A DNA stretch of 64,000 nucleotides from Parahaliea mediterranea (GCF_017255185.1 NZ_JAFKCZ010000004.1:62001-126000), one strand, 5' to 3'; positions 46,627 to 58,795 are shown, numbered from the stretch's first letter. Program-made: numbers and translations. Notes: generated by a model from the sequence alone, not told the origin.

Positions 46627-48978
46627 CTAGGACAGTTCCCCGGCCATCGCGCTGTCCATTTCACTGACCACACCGGTGATATCCATGATCCGCGCCGCGA
46701 AGTGCCCGCGCCCGAGCAGGGCCTTGAGTTCGTCGACCACCACCGGCTTGCTGAACAGGTAACCCTGTATCACCCGTGCGCCGTTGCGGGTGAGGTAGTG
46801 GTATTGTTCCGCGGTTTCCACACCCTCGGCCACCAGCTCCAGTTGCAGGCTGCGGCCCATGGCGATGATCGCGGACACCAGGCTGGCCTGCTGCTCGCTG
46901 CTTTCGACGCCGGTGACAAAACTGCGATCGATCTTGAGTTCGTCCAGCGGAAAACGGCTGAGGTAGCTGAGGGAGGAGTAGCCGGTACCGAAATCGTCGA
47001 TCGACAGGCGCACACCCTGTGATTGCAGTTCGTCCAGGGTGTGGAGGGTGAGCTCGCTGTTGTCCATGGCGATGCCCTCGGTGACCTCGAGGGAGAGGGC
47101 CCGCGGGGGCAGTCCGGAGTCCTCCAGCGCCCGTTTCACCTGTTCGCCGAATTCCGGCCCGAACTGCAGGGCCGAGACATTCACCGCCACCTTGGGCAGG
47201 GCGAAGCCTTCCCGGTGGAGGCCGGCGAGGTCGCGGCAGGCCTGCTGCAGGCCCCAGTTGCCGATCTCCGGAATCAGGCCCAATTCCTCCGCCAGCGGCA
47301 CGAACAGGTCGGGGGGGATCAGTCCGCGCTCCGGGTGTTGCCAGCGCAGCAGCGCCTCCACCCCCACCACGGTGCCGCTGCGGGTGTCCACTTGCGGCTG
47401 GTAGTGGAACTGCAACTGCCCGCCCTCGACCGCCTTGCGCAAGTCGGTCTCCAGCTGCAGGCGCTCGACCCCGGCGGCGTCCATCGCCGGGTCGTAGTAC
47501 AGGTAGTGGCTTTTGCCGCCGTGCTTGGCGTGGTACATGGCGGTGTCCGCCGCCCGCAGCAGGGCCTCCAGGTCGTTGCCGTCCCGCGGTGCGATGGCGA
47601 TACCGATACTGGGTGTCACCACCACTTCGTGGCCCTCGATCAAGATGGGCTCGAGCAGGGCGTTGAGCAAGCGCTGCGCCACGTGGCCGGCCGCGGCGGG
47701 ATCGTCGAGCTGGTTGAGCACCACGGTGAACTCATCGCCGCCCAGCCGCGAGACGCCGAGGCGCTTCTCGGCTTCGTCGAAATGGGCCACCACATCGCTT
47801 TCGCGCACGCAGCTGGAGAGGCGCCCGGCGACGTCCCGCAGCAGCTGGTCGCCCGCGGAGTGGCCGAGGGAATCGTTGATGCGCTTGAAGTTGTCCAGGT
47901 CGAGAAACAGCAGCGCCAGCATTTGCTCGTTGCGCTTGCCGAGCCGCAACAGCAGGTTCAACTGCTCGGTGAACAGCAGGCGGTTGGGCAGGGCGGTGAG
48001 GCTGTCGTAGTACGCCATGTGGCGCAGCCGGTCCTTGGCCTCGGTAACCTGCTTGACGGCGATGTTCAGCTCTTCGTTGCGGCGCGAAAGCTGTTCGGTG
48101 CGCTCCTCCACCTTCATGCGCAACAAAGTCTGGTCGACGTCGGTGCGACTCTTGTAGCTGCTGATGCTGCCGATCATGCTGTTGAGCGCCGAGGTGAGGT
48201 CCCGGATCTCGCTGCTGCCGCGGATATTGATGGCCTGTTGCTGGGTGCCGGCGGCGATACTCTCCGCCGCCGCCGCCAGTTGCCCCAGCGGCCGGGTGAT
48301 GCGTCCGCTGGCGAGTCGCGCCAGGAGGACACACAGGGCGACCAGGGCGATATTGGCGGCGAGCAGCGTGCCCGCGGGGGGCAGGGCGTTGGCGAGTAGT
48401 TGGCTGCGGCTGACGGCCACCTGCAGATAGGCGATCACATGGCGGCTTTCTATCGATACCGGGTCTGCCAGCGCGCGGCCGAAATCGTCGCGTGTAAGGC
48501 CGCGCTCCAGGGGGTTGAGCAGCGAGAACAGTGGCTCCGTGGCCAACAGCACCTGTTCGCCCCCGGAGAGCAGGGCCAGCACGGACCTGTCCGCCGGTGG
48601 CTCGCCGGGCCGCCATATCCGGCTCGGTTCCACGGCATTGGCGCCGTTGCGCGCGCTCGTAAAAGACGGTGTCGGATAGGGCCCGTCTCCGCGTTCGCGC
48701 AGTGCGAGTACCTCGCCGGCGGTATCGAGTACCGCGGCGCGGCGCAGGGCCGGGTTCAGTGCGAGCAGGGACTGCAGGGTGGATTGCAGGCGCGCGCTGT
48801 CGCGCAGGTAGATATCAACCTGGAGCTGCGGCTGGCTGGCAATGGCGGCGGACACATCGCGCAGTACCTGCCGCTGTTCGGCCCGGTACTGTTGTTGCGC
48901 GAAAAACACTGTAATCAGGCTGCCCGCCAGGAGGGCAACCACAGCCACCGCCACGTTGATACGTCCGGCAACAGTCAT
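46627..48978 (-). CDS. Membrane GGDEF-EAL cyclic-di-GMP enzyme
   Basis: A 783-residue sensor protein. Membrane helices near residues 7-29 and about 185-205 bracket a periplasmic sensor region. A HAMP-like segment (about 206-260) and a coiled coil connect to a GGDEF domain whose motif is intact (residues 413-417, RLGGDEF) and then an EAL domain (EALLRW at 541-546; DDFGTGYSS) with the catalytic features of a phosphodiesterase. Both domains keep their key residues, so the protein could be bifunctional, with the EAL activity usually dominant in such hybrids. Confidence 0.94.
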   Translation of the reverse strand: MTVAGRINVAVAVVALLAGSLITVFFAQQQYRAEQRQVLRDVSAAIASQPQLQVDIYLRDSARLQSTLQSLLALNPALRRAAVLDTAGEVLALRERGDGPYPTPSFTSARNGANAVEPSRIWRPGEPPADRSVLALLSGGEQVLLATEPLFSLLNPLERGLTRDDFGRALADPVSIESRHVIAYLQVAVSRSQLLANALPPAGTLLAANIALVALCVLLARLASGRITRPLGQLAAAAESIAAGTQQQAINIRGSSEIRDLTSALNSMIGSISSYKSRTDVDQTLLRMKVEERTEQLSRRNEELNIAVKQVTEAKDRLRHMAYYDSLTALPNRLLFTEQLNLLLRLGKRNEQMLALLFLDLDNFKRINDSLGHSAGDQLLRDVAGRLSSCVRESDVVAHFDEAEKRLGVSRLGGDEFTVVLNQLDDPAAAGHVAQRLLNALLEPILIEGHEVVVTPSIGIAIAPRDGNDLEALLRAADTAMYHAKHGGKSHYLYYDPAMDAAGVERLQLETDLRKAVEGGQLQFHYQPQVDTRSGTVVGVEALLRWQHPERGLIPPDLFVPLAEELGLIPEIGNWGLQQACRDLAGLHREGFALPKVAVNVSALQFGPEFGEQVKRALEDSGLPPRALSLEVTEGIAMDNSELTLHTLDELQSQGVRLSIDDFGTGYSSLSYLSRFPLDELKIDRSFVTGVESSEQQASLVSAIIAMGRSLQLELVAEGVETAEQYHYLTRNGARVIQGYLFSKPVVVDELKALLGRGHFAARIMDITGVVSEMDSAMAGELS

Positions 48979-49054
48979 CGCTGTGCCTCGTTACACGTTC
49001 CCGGTTGAAAAGTTAGCACGTCTAAACTTGTGCCCGCAATCCCGGGCCGCGCCC

Positions 49055-50575
49055 TCATCCTCGCGGCCGGTACTCGGGGCGAATCTCGCGTTCGGGGTAG
49101 ACCGTCGCCAAGGGCTCGGGCAGGCCGCCTTCCCTGATGATCTGGGCGTGCGTGCGGTCGAGCAGGCGCGGCTCCCGGGCGCCACAGGAGTGGGCGATAA
49201 TTTCCACCTCGTGCATCAGGTTGTGGGCGTAGTGGGCCACCCGCGAGGCCTTGTCCGTGGGGTCCAGGCCCTTCTGCAGCTCCGGGTTGTGGGTGGTGAC
49301 GCCGGTGGGGCAGGTGTTGCGGTTGCACTGCAGGGCCTGGATGCAACCCAGGGCAAACATGAAGCCCCGGGCCGAGTTGACGCAATCCGCCCCCAGGCAG
49401 AGGGCCGCGGCCACCCCGGCGGGGTTGATCAACTTGCCCGAGCAGATGACCCTGACGCGTTGGCGCAGGCCGTATTCCACCAGCTTGTCCACCACGATGG
49501 GCAGGCTGCGCCGCACCGGCAGGCCCATCAGGTCCATCAGGCTTTGCGGGGCGGCACCGCTGCCGCCGTCGGCGCTGTCCACGGTAAAGAAATCCGGGGC
49601 GTATTCCAGCCCCAGGTCGTGGATGCGCTGGCAAAACTCATCCAGCCAACCGGTCTGGCCGATGGCCGCCTTGATGCCCACCGGCTTTCCGCTCACCTCC
49701 CGCACGTGGTGGATCATGTGCAACAGGTCGTCGATGCTGTGGATCTCGCGGTGGCGGTTGGGGCTGATCGAATCCTGGCCGACGGGAATGCCCCGGGTGG
49801 AGGCGATGATGTCAGTGACCTTGACCCCCGGGAGGATGCCGCCCTTGCCCGGCTTGGCGCCCTGGGACAGCTTGATCTCGAACATCCGAACCTGCTCGTG
49901 GGCCGCCAGCTCGCGCAGCCTGTCGTCGCTGAGCCGCCCCTGCTCGTCGCGCACGCCGTACTTGGCGGTGCCGATCTGGAATACGATGTCGCAACCGCCC
50001 TCCAGGTGGTAGGGGGCCAGGCCCCCCTCGCCGGTATTCAGCCAGATGCCGGCCTTGGCCGCGCCCCGGGACAGGGCGCGCACCGCCGGCATGGACAGCG
50101 CGCCGAAGCTCATCGCGGATACATTGAAGAACGACGTCGTGGCATAGGGGATGCGCGCGTAGCCCTGGCCGAAGGTGATGCTGCTGCGCGGCTGTACCTC
50201 TTCCTCCAGCGGGGGGATAAGGCTGTTGAGGAACAGGATGTCCCCGGGCTGGTTGAGGGGCATGGTCGAGCCGAAGGCTATGGTGGAGTCGAGATCCTTC
50301 GCGGCCCGGTAGACCCAGCTGCGCTGGGCGCGGTTGAAGGGCAATTCCTCGCGGTCGAGGGCAAAAAAGTACTGCCGGAAGAATTCCCCCAGGTGCTCGA
50401 AAAAATAGCGAAAGCGGCCGATGACGGGGTAATTGCGGCGGATGGCGTGTCGGGTCTGGGTGACGTCCGCCACGTACATCCACAGCAGCGCGAGCAGTCC
50501 GGCGAGCAGGGTCAGGGCGATGAGTACCGCGCCGACCTCCAGGAATCCCACGGTAAATTGCTGCAGCGTGCTCAT
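49055..50575 (-). CDS. FMN-binding glutamate-synthase-like protein
   Basis: A 506-residue protein with an N-terminal membrane helix (about 10-33) and a glutamate synthase large-subunit-like FMN barrel (SFGALSMPAVRALSRGAAKAG; SPNRHREIHSIDDL; TVDSADGGSGAAP). CNRNTCPTGVTTH carries cysteines suited to an Fe-S cluster. It lacks the amidotransferase and GXGXG domains of full GltB, so it is an archaeal-type or orphan GltS-domain protein whose substrate is unknown. It is divergent from trkH, with 124 bases between the starts. Confidence 0.9.
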   Translation of the reverse strand: MSTLQQFTVGFLEVGAVLIALTLLAGLLALLWMYVADVTQTRHAIRRNYPVIGRFRYFFEHLGEFFRQYFFALDREELPFNRAQRSWVYRAAKDLDSTIAFGSTMPLNQPGDILFLNSLIPPLEEEVQPRSSITFGQGYARIPYATTSFFNVSAMSFGALSMPAVRALSRGAAKAGIWLNTGEGGLAPYHLEGGCDIVFQIGTAKYGVRDEQGRLSDDRLRELAAHEQVRMFEIKLSQGAKPGKGGILPGVKVTDIIASTRGIPVGQDSISPNRHREIHSIDDLLHMIHHVREVSGKPVGIKAAIGQTGWLDEFCQRIHDLGLEYAPDFFTVDSADGGSGAAPQSLMDLMGLPVRRSLPIVVDKLVEYGLRQRVRVICSGKLINPAGVAAALCLGADCVNSARGFMFALGCIQALQCNRNTCPTGVTTHNPELQKGLDPTDKASRVAHYAHNLMHEVEIIAHSCGAREPRLLDRTHAQIIREGGLPEPLATVYPEREIRPEYRPRG

Positions 50576-50699
50576 GGCTCAACCTTTTCTTGCACAATGG
50601 TAACGTTGCCCATTTTGGCACAACCCCCGACGAAGTATACTGCCGCCAACGACAATACCCGGCGGCGCTCGCGGCCGGGACAACCCGGACCGACGCGGG

Positions 50700-52151
50700 A
50701 TGGTAAATACTCCCAACACGCTCAGGTTGCTGACGGCTCCCGCGCTGTGGATGGGGGTGGTGCAATGCCTGTTCGGCGCGATTTCCCTGGTGGCGCACGA
50801 CGATACGGTGGCCGAGCCCTTCCTTGTGCCCGGGGGCGCGATTATCCTGGTGGCCGGCCTGCTGCACCTGCTGCTGCGCACCGATATCCGGCGAATCTCC
50901 TACCGGGACGCACTGGTATTCGCGACCCTGACCTGGGTGCTCACCGGCGTGCTGGGCGCCCTGCCGATCTATGCGATCACCGGCATCAGTTTCACCGATG
51001 CGGTGTTCGAGTCGATCAGCGCGCTCACCACCACCGGCGCCACGGTATTGACCGGCCTGGACGACATGCCCGGCTCGTTTCTCATGTATCGCCAGTTCCT
51101 ACAGTGGATGGGCGGTTTGGGTGTGGTGATTTTCGTGGTGGCGGTACTGCCGATGTTGAACGTGGGCGGCATGCGCCTGTTGCGGGCCGAGGCCTCCGGT
51201 CCGGACAAGGACGAGAAGGTCTCTCCGCGGGTCAGTCGCGCGGCGCACAATCTGTGGCTGGTGTACATACTGATCACGCTGGGCTGTGCGCTGGCGTATT
51301 TTCTCGCCGGCATGAGCGTGTTCGACGCCGTTGCCCACAGCTTCACGACCGTGTCCACCGGCGGCTTTTCCACCCACGATGCCAGCCTGGGCTTTTACGA
51401 CAGTCACCTGATCCTCGCGGTGGCCAACCTGTTCATGCTGCTGGGCGCGATCAGTTTTGCCCTGCATTTCAAGGTGCTGCGCAGCGGCCAGCTGCACCGC
51501 TACTGGAGAGACGAGGAGACCCGGGTATTCCTGTTGAGCGTGGCGGCGATTTCCCTGGTGTTGGCGCTCTACCTGTTCACCAGCGGGCGCTATGGCGGTT
51601 TTCTCGAAGCGGTGAGCTACGCGGCCTTTCACCTGATTTCCTTCATTACCAGCACCGGCTTCGGCCACCAGGATCTGGGTAGCTGGCCGGTGGCGGCGCC
51701 GGTGGGCCTGATCCTGGCCGGCTACCTCGGTGGCTGCGCCGGCTCGACCGCCGGGGGCAGCAAATTCGTGCGCAATATCATCGCCTTCAAAACCGTGCGC
51801 GGCGACTTCCTGCTCACGCTGCATCCCAGGGCGGTGAAAAAAGTGCGCTACCAGATGCAGCCGGTAGCTACCGACGTGCGACTTTCGGTCATGGCTTTCT
51901 TTTCGTTCGTGGCCGGTAGCACGGCGCTGCTGACCCTCGCGCTGATGGCGACGGGGCTGGACCTGCTGTCCGCTTTCTCCGCGGTGGCGGCCTGCCTCAA
52001 CGTGCTGGGCCCGGGGCTGGGGCAAGTGGGTAGCAACTTCCAGGTGGTGAGCGACCTGGGCACGTGGATTCTCTGCGCCGCCATGATCCTGGGTCGCCTG
52101 GAGTATTTTACAGTGCTGGCGCTGCTGTTTCCGCTGTTCTGGCGCTACTGA
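50700..52151 (+). CDS. TrkH-type potassium uptake protein
   Basis: A 483-residue K+ channel-like transporter with four pore-loop repeats: SALTTTGATVLTGLD, FTTVSTGGFSTHD, FITSTGFGHQDL and AACLNVLGPGLG. These form the selectivity filter of the Trk/Ktr family. Ten or so hydrophobic segments fit the fold. It needs a TrkA-type cytoplasmic partner, which is not in the window. The gene stands alone between the FMN protein and aconitase. Confidence 0.93.
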   Translation: MVNTPNTLRLLTAPALWMGVVQCLFGAISLVAHDDTVAEPFLVPGGAIILVAGLLHLLLRTDIRRISYRDALVFATLTWVLTGVLGALPIYAITGISFTDAVFESISALTTTGATVLTGLDDMPGSFLMYRQFLQWMGGLGVVIFVVAVLPMLNVGGMRLLRAEASGPDKDEKVSPRVSRAAHNLWLVYILITLGCALAYFLAGMSVFDAVAHSFTTVSTGGFSTHDASLGFYDSHLILAVANLFMLLGAISFALHFKVLRSGQLHRYWRDEETRVFLLSVAAISLVLALYLFTSGRYGGFLEAVSYAAFHLISFITSTGFGHQDLGSWPVAAPVGLILAGYLGGCAGSTAGGSKFVRNIIAFKTVRGDFLLTLHPRAVKKVRYQMQPVATDVRLSVMAFFSFVAGSTALLTLALMATGLDLLSAFSAVAACLNVLGPGLGQVGSNFQVVSDLGTWILCAAMILGRLEYFTVLALLFPLFWRY

Positions 52152-52245
52152 GGTCTTGGGCGCGGCGGTGCAGCTGCTATAGTAAGCGGGACGTGGGCGC
52201 CGCCGCGCCCCTCGAAACACTCACCCTGTCAGAGCGGAGAGAGCG

Positions 52246-54969
<2,724 letters not shown>

Positions 54970-55032
54970 CGGCCGGGCTCTTGTCGGTTGGCGTGTCCCG
55001 GGCTGGCGTGCCGCGGGCTAACGTGCCCCGGG

Positions 55033-55272
55033 CTACTCCAGCCGGGCGCTGATTCGGCGGCACTTGAGCCGGTCCCACTCGTTTTTCTTGTCCTGCCGCG
55101 CCCGCTTCCAGCTATCCATCTGCTGGGGCGAGCCGCCGGCGCGGCGCTTGTCGGTGTAGCGCTCGATGGCGTCCTTCAGGCGCTGGCAGGTTTTCTCCGG
55201 CGGGTCCGCGGCCGGGGCGGTGGCCGGCAGCGCCAGTGCCGTGAGCAGGGGGATGACACGCAGTCCTTGCAT
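55033..55272 (-). CDS. Small exported protein of unknown function
   Basis: A 79-residue protein with a signal peptide (MQGLRVIPLLTALALPATAPA). The mature 57 residues are basic and helical and hold two cysteines (KTCQRLKDAIERYTDKRR and LKCRRISARLE) that could form a disulfide. It resembles small periplasmic proteins common in this group of bacteria, and no function is known. It converges on acnA. Confidence 0.65.
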   Translation of the reverse strand: MQGLRVIPLLTALALPATAPAADPPEKTCQRLKDAIERYTDKRRAGGSPQQMDSWKRARQDKKNEWDRLKCRRISARLE

Positions 55273-55397
55273 GGTCGACTCCTTGGTAGCCGCTTGGGGG
55301 CTGTGCCTGGGGTGAGCCTAGCGCGGAATCCGGGGGAAGGGGCGGGTTCGCACGCAAATGATCGAACGCGAAGACTGGTTTACGGCGGGAGCAAGAC

Positions 55398-55607
55398 GTG
55401 ATCACAGGCCTGGATGAACAAGCCTTCAGTTGTCCTTACTGCGGTGAACGGATTACGGTGCTGATCGATACTTCGCTGGCCAGCCAGGCCTATATCGAGG
55501 ATTGCCAGGTGTGTTGTTCTCCCATTCTGCTGCATATTGCAACAACGCCCGCCGGCGAGGTGGCCGTGCGGGCGTATCGGGAGGATGAAGCGCCGGGCAG
55601 CTGTTAG
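55398..55607 (+). CDS. CPXCG-motif cysteine-rich protein
   Basis: A 69-residue protein with two zinc-ribbon-like pairs: Cys12-Pro-Tyr-Cys15-Gly and Cys36-x-x-Cys39. This matches the small CPXCG family found next to many proteobacterial genes; the function is unknown, although metal binding is likely. It uses a GTG start and overlaps the convergent exported-protein gene by four bases. Confidence 0.82.
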   Translation: MITGLDEQAFSCPYCGERITVLIDTSLASQAYIEDCQVCCSPILLHIATTPAGEVAVRAYREDEAPGSC

Positions 55608-56485
55608 CGGCGGCGCATCACCAGCATCAGGCCGCCCGCCATCAATAGCAGCAGTGAAGACGGCAGGGGAATGTCGCGTGTGGGGAGCGCGGGGTCCCGA
55701 GCCCATACCGACATGTGCGAAATCGCCTGGGCATTGCCCTTGTGATTGGTGAAATCGCCGGTGTTCCACGTACCCTCGAAGCTGTACGCAGTGGTGAAGT
55801 TGATGCCGAGGGTGCCATTGGCCAGTTGCGTGAAATCGAAGTCGTACACGGCAAGGTTGGAGCCGGCCTTGAACACGAAGGTCAGGTGGTCGAAGGCGTT
55901 GGGGCCCAGGATGTCGGTGACCAGCTCGAAGCTGTCCTCGGACACATCGAGGCTCCAGGTGCCGCCGGTCCCGCTACATTCCGGTCCCGTGAGGCAAAAC
56001 GCGAAATTGAGAATGTCACCCAGGTAGAGTTCATTGCCGTCTTCGCCCATGGTGGAGTAGGCGGTGTTGCCTTCGCCGTCGACGTGGGCGAGGTGAACCC
56101 AGCCCGGGTCGGTCGCGTTGCCGTCGCCGTCCCGGTCCTGCAGGTCCGCCGGTGAAATGAAGTTGAAATAATCGAAGCTGCTGCCCTTGATGACCTGGCC
56201 GTTCATGAAGCCATCGCCGAGCTGGCCGATGTTGGGGTCGGGGTTGCTGCCGCCCTGGGCGTCGTCATTGGCGCCGGCAAACATACCCGCGCAGGCGGTC
56301 GCCGCGATGCCGGGGGTGCCGGAGAAGATGCTGTTGCCACTGCCGGTCTCGCTGACCGAGGTAATGTGGACTGAATCGGTGGTGCAGGCGCCATCGCCGG
56401 TCAGCAGGCTCGCTTGCAGATTGGCGCTGCCCAAGCTCAGGCTTGCCGCTGCCAGGCCGGTGAGAAACGTCAGATTGAGTCGCAT
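55604..56485 (-). CDS. Exported protein with VPLPA/PEP-CTERM-like sorting tail
   Basis: A 293-residue secreted protein: signal peptide at 1-25, a mature region rich in Gly, Asp, Asn and aromatic residues (DRDGDGNATDPGW), and a C-terminal tail IPLPSSLLLLMAGGLMLVMRRR. That tail is a hydrophobic segment before an Arg cluster, with Leu-Pro-Ser instead of Pro-Glu-Pro, as in the VPLPA-CTERM variant recognised by exosortase-type systems. The body is unrecognised but probably beta-rich. A CRP-like site lies 124 bases upstream. Confidence 0.75.
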   Translation of the reverse strand: MRLNLTFLTGLAAASLSLGSANLQASLLTGDGACTTDSVHITSVSETGSGNSIFSGTPGIAATACAGMFAGANDDAQGGSNPDPNIGQLGDGFMNGQVIKGSSFDYFNFISPADLQDRDGDGNATDPGWVHLAHVDGEGNTAYSTMGEDGNELYLGDILNFAFCLTGPECSGTGGTWSLDVSEDSFELVTDILGPNAFDHLTFVFKAGSNLAVYDFDFTQLANGTLGINFTTAYSFEGTWNTGDFTNHKGNAQAISHMSVWARDPALPTRDIPLPSSLLLLMAGGLMLVMRRR

Positions 56486-56608
56486 GGTTCAAGTGCTCCA
56501 GTATTGCGGTTTTCGGAGCAGAGACAGGAGTGAGCCGCCCTTGCGGTGACTGCCTGTAGTGCCCCGGAATTGTTACTTTCTAGTTTATGCTAATTAAAAA
56601 GCAAATAC

Positions 56609-56624
56609 TGTGCCACAAGTCACA
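56609..56624. promoter_or_regulatory. CRP/Vfr-like binding site
   Basis: TGTGC-N6-TCACA (56609-56624) agrees with the consensus TGTGA-N6-TCACA except for one base. It lies in an AT-rich stretch between the exported-protein gene (minus, start 56485) and the end of the cyclase gene (minus), so the exported-protein gene is the likely target. Confidence 0.5.
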
Positions 56625-56759
56625 ATACCTTGTTATTCATGGATATTTTTATTTTTTGATGTCGGCTGATTATAAGGAGTGTAAAGTTTTTCGACAGTTG
56701 GTTATAGGTAGGGCCGCCTCATCCCCGGCGCAACGCATCGACGCCTGGTGGCGTGGGGG

Positions 56760-57548
56760 TCAGGGTGTCCCGATGCGCGCGACGATGCGCAGGGGGCCGC
56801 CGCTGCCGCCCGCGAGCTTGGCGGGAAGGGCCACCACGAAAGCACCGGTGGCGGGCAGCTCGCCCAGGTTGGCCACGTTTTCGAAGGCCGGGACGTTATC
56901 TTCCATCAGCCGCACGTGGGTGCGAAAGTCGCGGGACTTGCCATAGTCGATGCTGGCGGTGTCTATGCCCACGGCCTTGACCCGGCGCTCGGTCACCAGC
57001 CAGTCGGCCCCGGCCTCCGAGAGTCCGGGAAAGGACAGTGCCGCGGCGCCGGCCTCGCCGCGCAGGGCCGTGCCCAGGTACTTGGCTGCGTCGGGCCAGT
57101 ATTGATCGAATCCGGTGCGCAGCAGCACGATGCTGCCCTCGGGAATAGTGCCGTGACGGGCCTCCCAGGCTTCGAAATCGTTCACGCCGACGCGGTAGTC
57201 CCGGTCCTTCGCCACCGCGGCGCCGACATCGATGACCACCGCGTTGCCAATCAGTTGCTCGAGGGGAATCTCGTCCACCGAGCGCCGGCCCTCGGCAAAG
57301 TGCACCGGGGCGTCGATATGGGTGCCGCCGTGTTCCGCGGTGGAAAAACTATAGGCGGAGTAATAGTAGCCGCCCTCGGTCTGGCCCTCGAAGACCGTGG
57401 TGCGGGCGTAGGGGGCGGCGGTGGGCCAGAACACGGCCTCGGCGGAGAGGGTGTGGGTGAGGTCGACCCAGGTGTCGCCGGCGCGGGCTGTGGTGGTTGA
57501 AAGTATGGCCGCCCAAAGTGCGGGCAGTATGATGAGAACACGGCGCAT
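56760..57548 (-). CDS. Exported cyclase-family hydrolase (kynurenine formamidase-like)
   Basis: A 262-residue protein of the cyclase/formamidase family with an N-terminal signal peptide (to about residue 23). HGGTHIDAPVHFAEGRRSVDEIP is the metal-binding core (His-x-x-x-Asp-x-x-x-His pattern), and LLRTGFDQYWPD and GIDTASIDYG are further conserved blocks. Related enzymes hydrolyse formamides, cyclic imides or isatin. The exported location suggests activity on an environmental substrate. It is divergent from a thioesterase gene. Confidence 0.88.
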   Translation of the reverse strand: MRRVLIILPALWAAILSTTTARAGDTWVDLTHTLSAEAVFWPTAAPYARTTVFEGQTEGGYYYSAYSFSTAEHGGTHIDAPVHFAEGRRSVDEIPLEQLIGNAVVIDVGAAVAKDRDYRVGVNDFEAWEARHGTIPEGSIVLLRTGFDQYWPDAAKYLGTALRGEAGAAALSFPGLSEAGADWLVTERRVKAVGIDTASIDYGKSRDFRTHVRLMEDNVPAFENVANLGELPATGAFVVALPAKLAGGSGGPLRIVARIGTP

Positions 57549-57706
57549 GGTGTTGACCCTCCCGGTCGCGGTGCGATGAACATGTTGTGGCTACGCAAAA
57601 GCTCTCTCAGTATAGCCTTGCCAACCCGGTGCCTGGTGAGCCAATGATAGCCGGTGCTATGATGCGCCGGTTGTATGACTTAGCCCCTGTATGCCAAGGA
57701 GATACC

Positions 57707-58141
57707 GTGACCAAAGCGGAAAAGCTCGCCCACATCAATACCCTGCTGCCGCCCTGCTTGCAGGTGCTTAACACAAAGGTCCTGGATTTCGACAATGAGG
57801 CCCTCACCTGCGAACTGGCTTTTGATGTCTCGGAGCAGTTCTGCCATTCGGTGAATGTGGTGCAGGGGGGCAATGTCACGGTGATGCTTGATGCAGCCAT
57901 GTCACACGCGGCCTTCGTCACCGCCGACGACATCGCGGGACTGCCGTCGCTGGAAATCAAGGTGAGCTTTCTTGAGCCTACCCTGGCAGGTCCGGTAAAG
58001 GCCCGTGGCAGGGTGGTGAAGATGGGGCGCAGCACGGCCTTCCTGGAAGGCACGCTGATCAACGGCGAGGGCAAGGTTTCGGCGCGATCCACTGCGACAG
58101 CCAAAGTGGTGCGGCGCGAACGGGGCGTTTACGCCGCCTGA
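57707..58141 (+). CDS. PaaI-type hotdog thioesterase
   Basis: A 144-residue hotdog-fold protein. The GTG at 57707 is chosen over upstream in-frame starts because AAGGAG lies 5 bases before it and it starts at the fold. FCHSVNVVQGGNVTVMLDAAMSHAA is the PaaI/4HBT signature containing the catalytic Asp region, and LEIKVSFLEPTLAGPVKARGRVV is the core strand pair. It probably hydrolyses an acyl-CoA, and the acyl group is unknown. Confidence 0.88.
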   Translation: MTKAEKLAHINTLLPPCLQVLNTKVLDFDNEALTCELAFDVSEQFCHSVNVVQGGNVTVMLDAAMSHAAFVTADDIAGLPSLEIKVSFLEPTLAGPVKARGRVVKMGRSTAFLEGTLINGEGKVSARSTATAKVVRRERGVYAA

Positions 58142-58164
58142 GCCGCCGCCGGCACCGGGCTGGT

Positions 58165-58248
58165 CTACAGCTCCTTGCGTGCGCGGTTGGCGGCGGCGAA
58201 ATCCAGGCCGCTGCCCACAGTTGCGTTTTCCGGTACAGCCGGGGGATA
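58165..58248 (-). pseudogene. Possible coding remnant after the VOC stop codon
   Basis: Directly after the TAA of the VOC gene, in the same frame, 27 codons run to a TAG. The last part (TVGSGLDFAAANRARKEL) has the high third-position GC of real genes here. It could be the leftover tail of another gene or a C-terminal extension cut off by a recent stop. No family was recognised. Confidence 0.3.
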
Positions 58249-58665
58249 TTAGCCGGGCGCGTCCTCTGGGCCAACCCAGGCAAAGGGATTGTGCGCCACT
58301 TCCCATAGATGGCCGTCGAGGTCCTTGAAGTAACTGCTGTAGCCGCCCCAAAACACCTTCTGTGGTTGCTTGACTTCGGTGGCGCCCGCCGCGACGGCCT
58401 GCGCCATGACCGCGTCCACCTCCGCCTCGGAATGGACGTTGTGGGCCAGGGCAAAGCCCGCGAAGCCTTCCCCCGCGGCGCTGACCTGGGCGTCCTCGGC
58501 CAGTGCCTCGCGGCCGTACAGTCCGAGCCAGGTGCCGTTCAGGGTAAAGAAAGCCACTGTGGGCGGCGACTCCATGCGCGGAAATCCCAGCCCCTTCTCG
58601 TAGAATTCCACCGCCGCGGGCAGGTCGCGGACGCCCAGTGTGATCATGCTGATTCTTGGCTTCAT
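58249..58665 (-). CDS. VOC family protein (glyoxalase/bleomycin-resistance-like)
   Basis: A 138-residue two-module VOC protein. The ATG at 58665 begins at the fold (MKPRISMITLGVRDLPAAVEFYEKGLGF), so the longer upstream frame is not used. GYSSYFKDLDGHLWEVAHNPF is the C-terminal module with the metal-site Glu. It resembles the lactoylglutathione-lyase-related group with unknown substrate. It is divergent from the amidohydrolase gene at 58796. Confidence 0.87.
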   Translation of the reverse strand: MKPRISMITLGVRDLPAAVEFYEKGLGFPRMESPPTVAFFTLNGTWLGLYGREALAEDAQVSAAGEGFAGFALAHNVHSEAEVDAVMAQAVAAGATEVKQPQKVFWGGYSSYFKDLDGHLWEVAHNPFAWVGPEDAPG

Positions 58666-58795
58666 GGTTGTATCGTCCCGTACAAGGAATGTCCCCAAGA
58701 TACAGCAAGCCCGGGGCCGGTGATATGATGCCGGCGAATCGACATGTCGCCCCGGCGCACCTTGCAATTGCTGTTCCCTGGAAAAAGGACAATTC

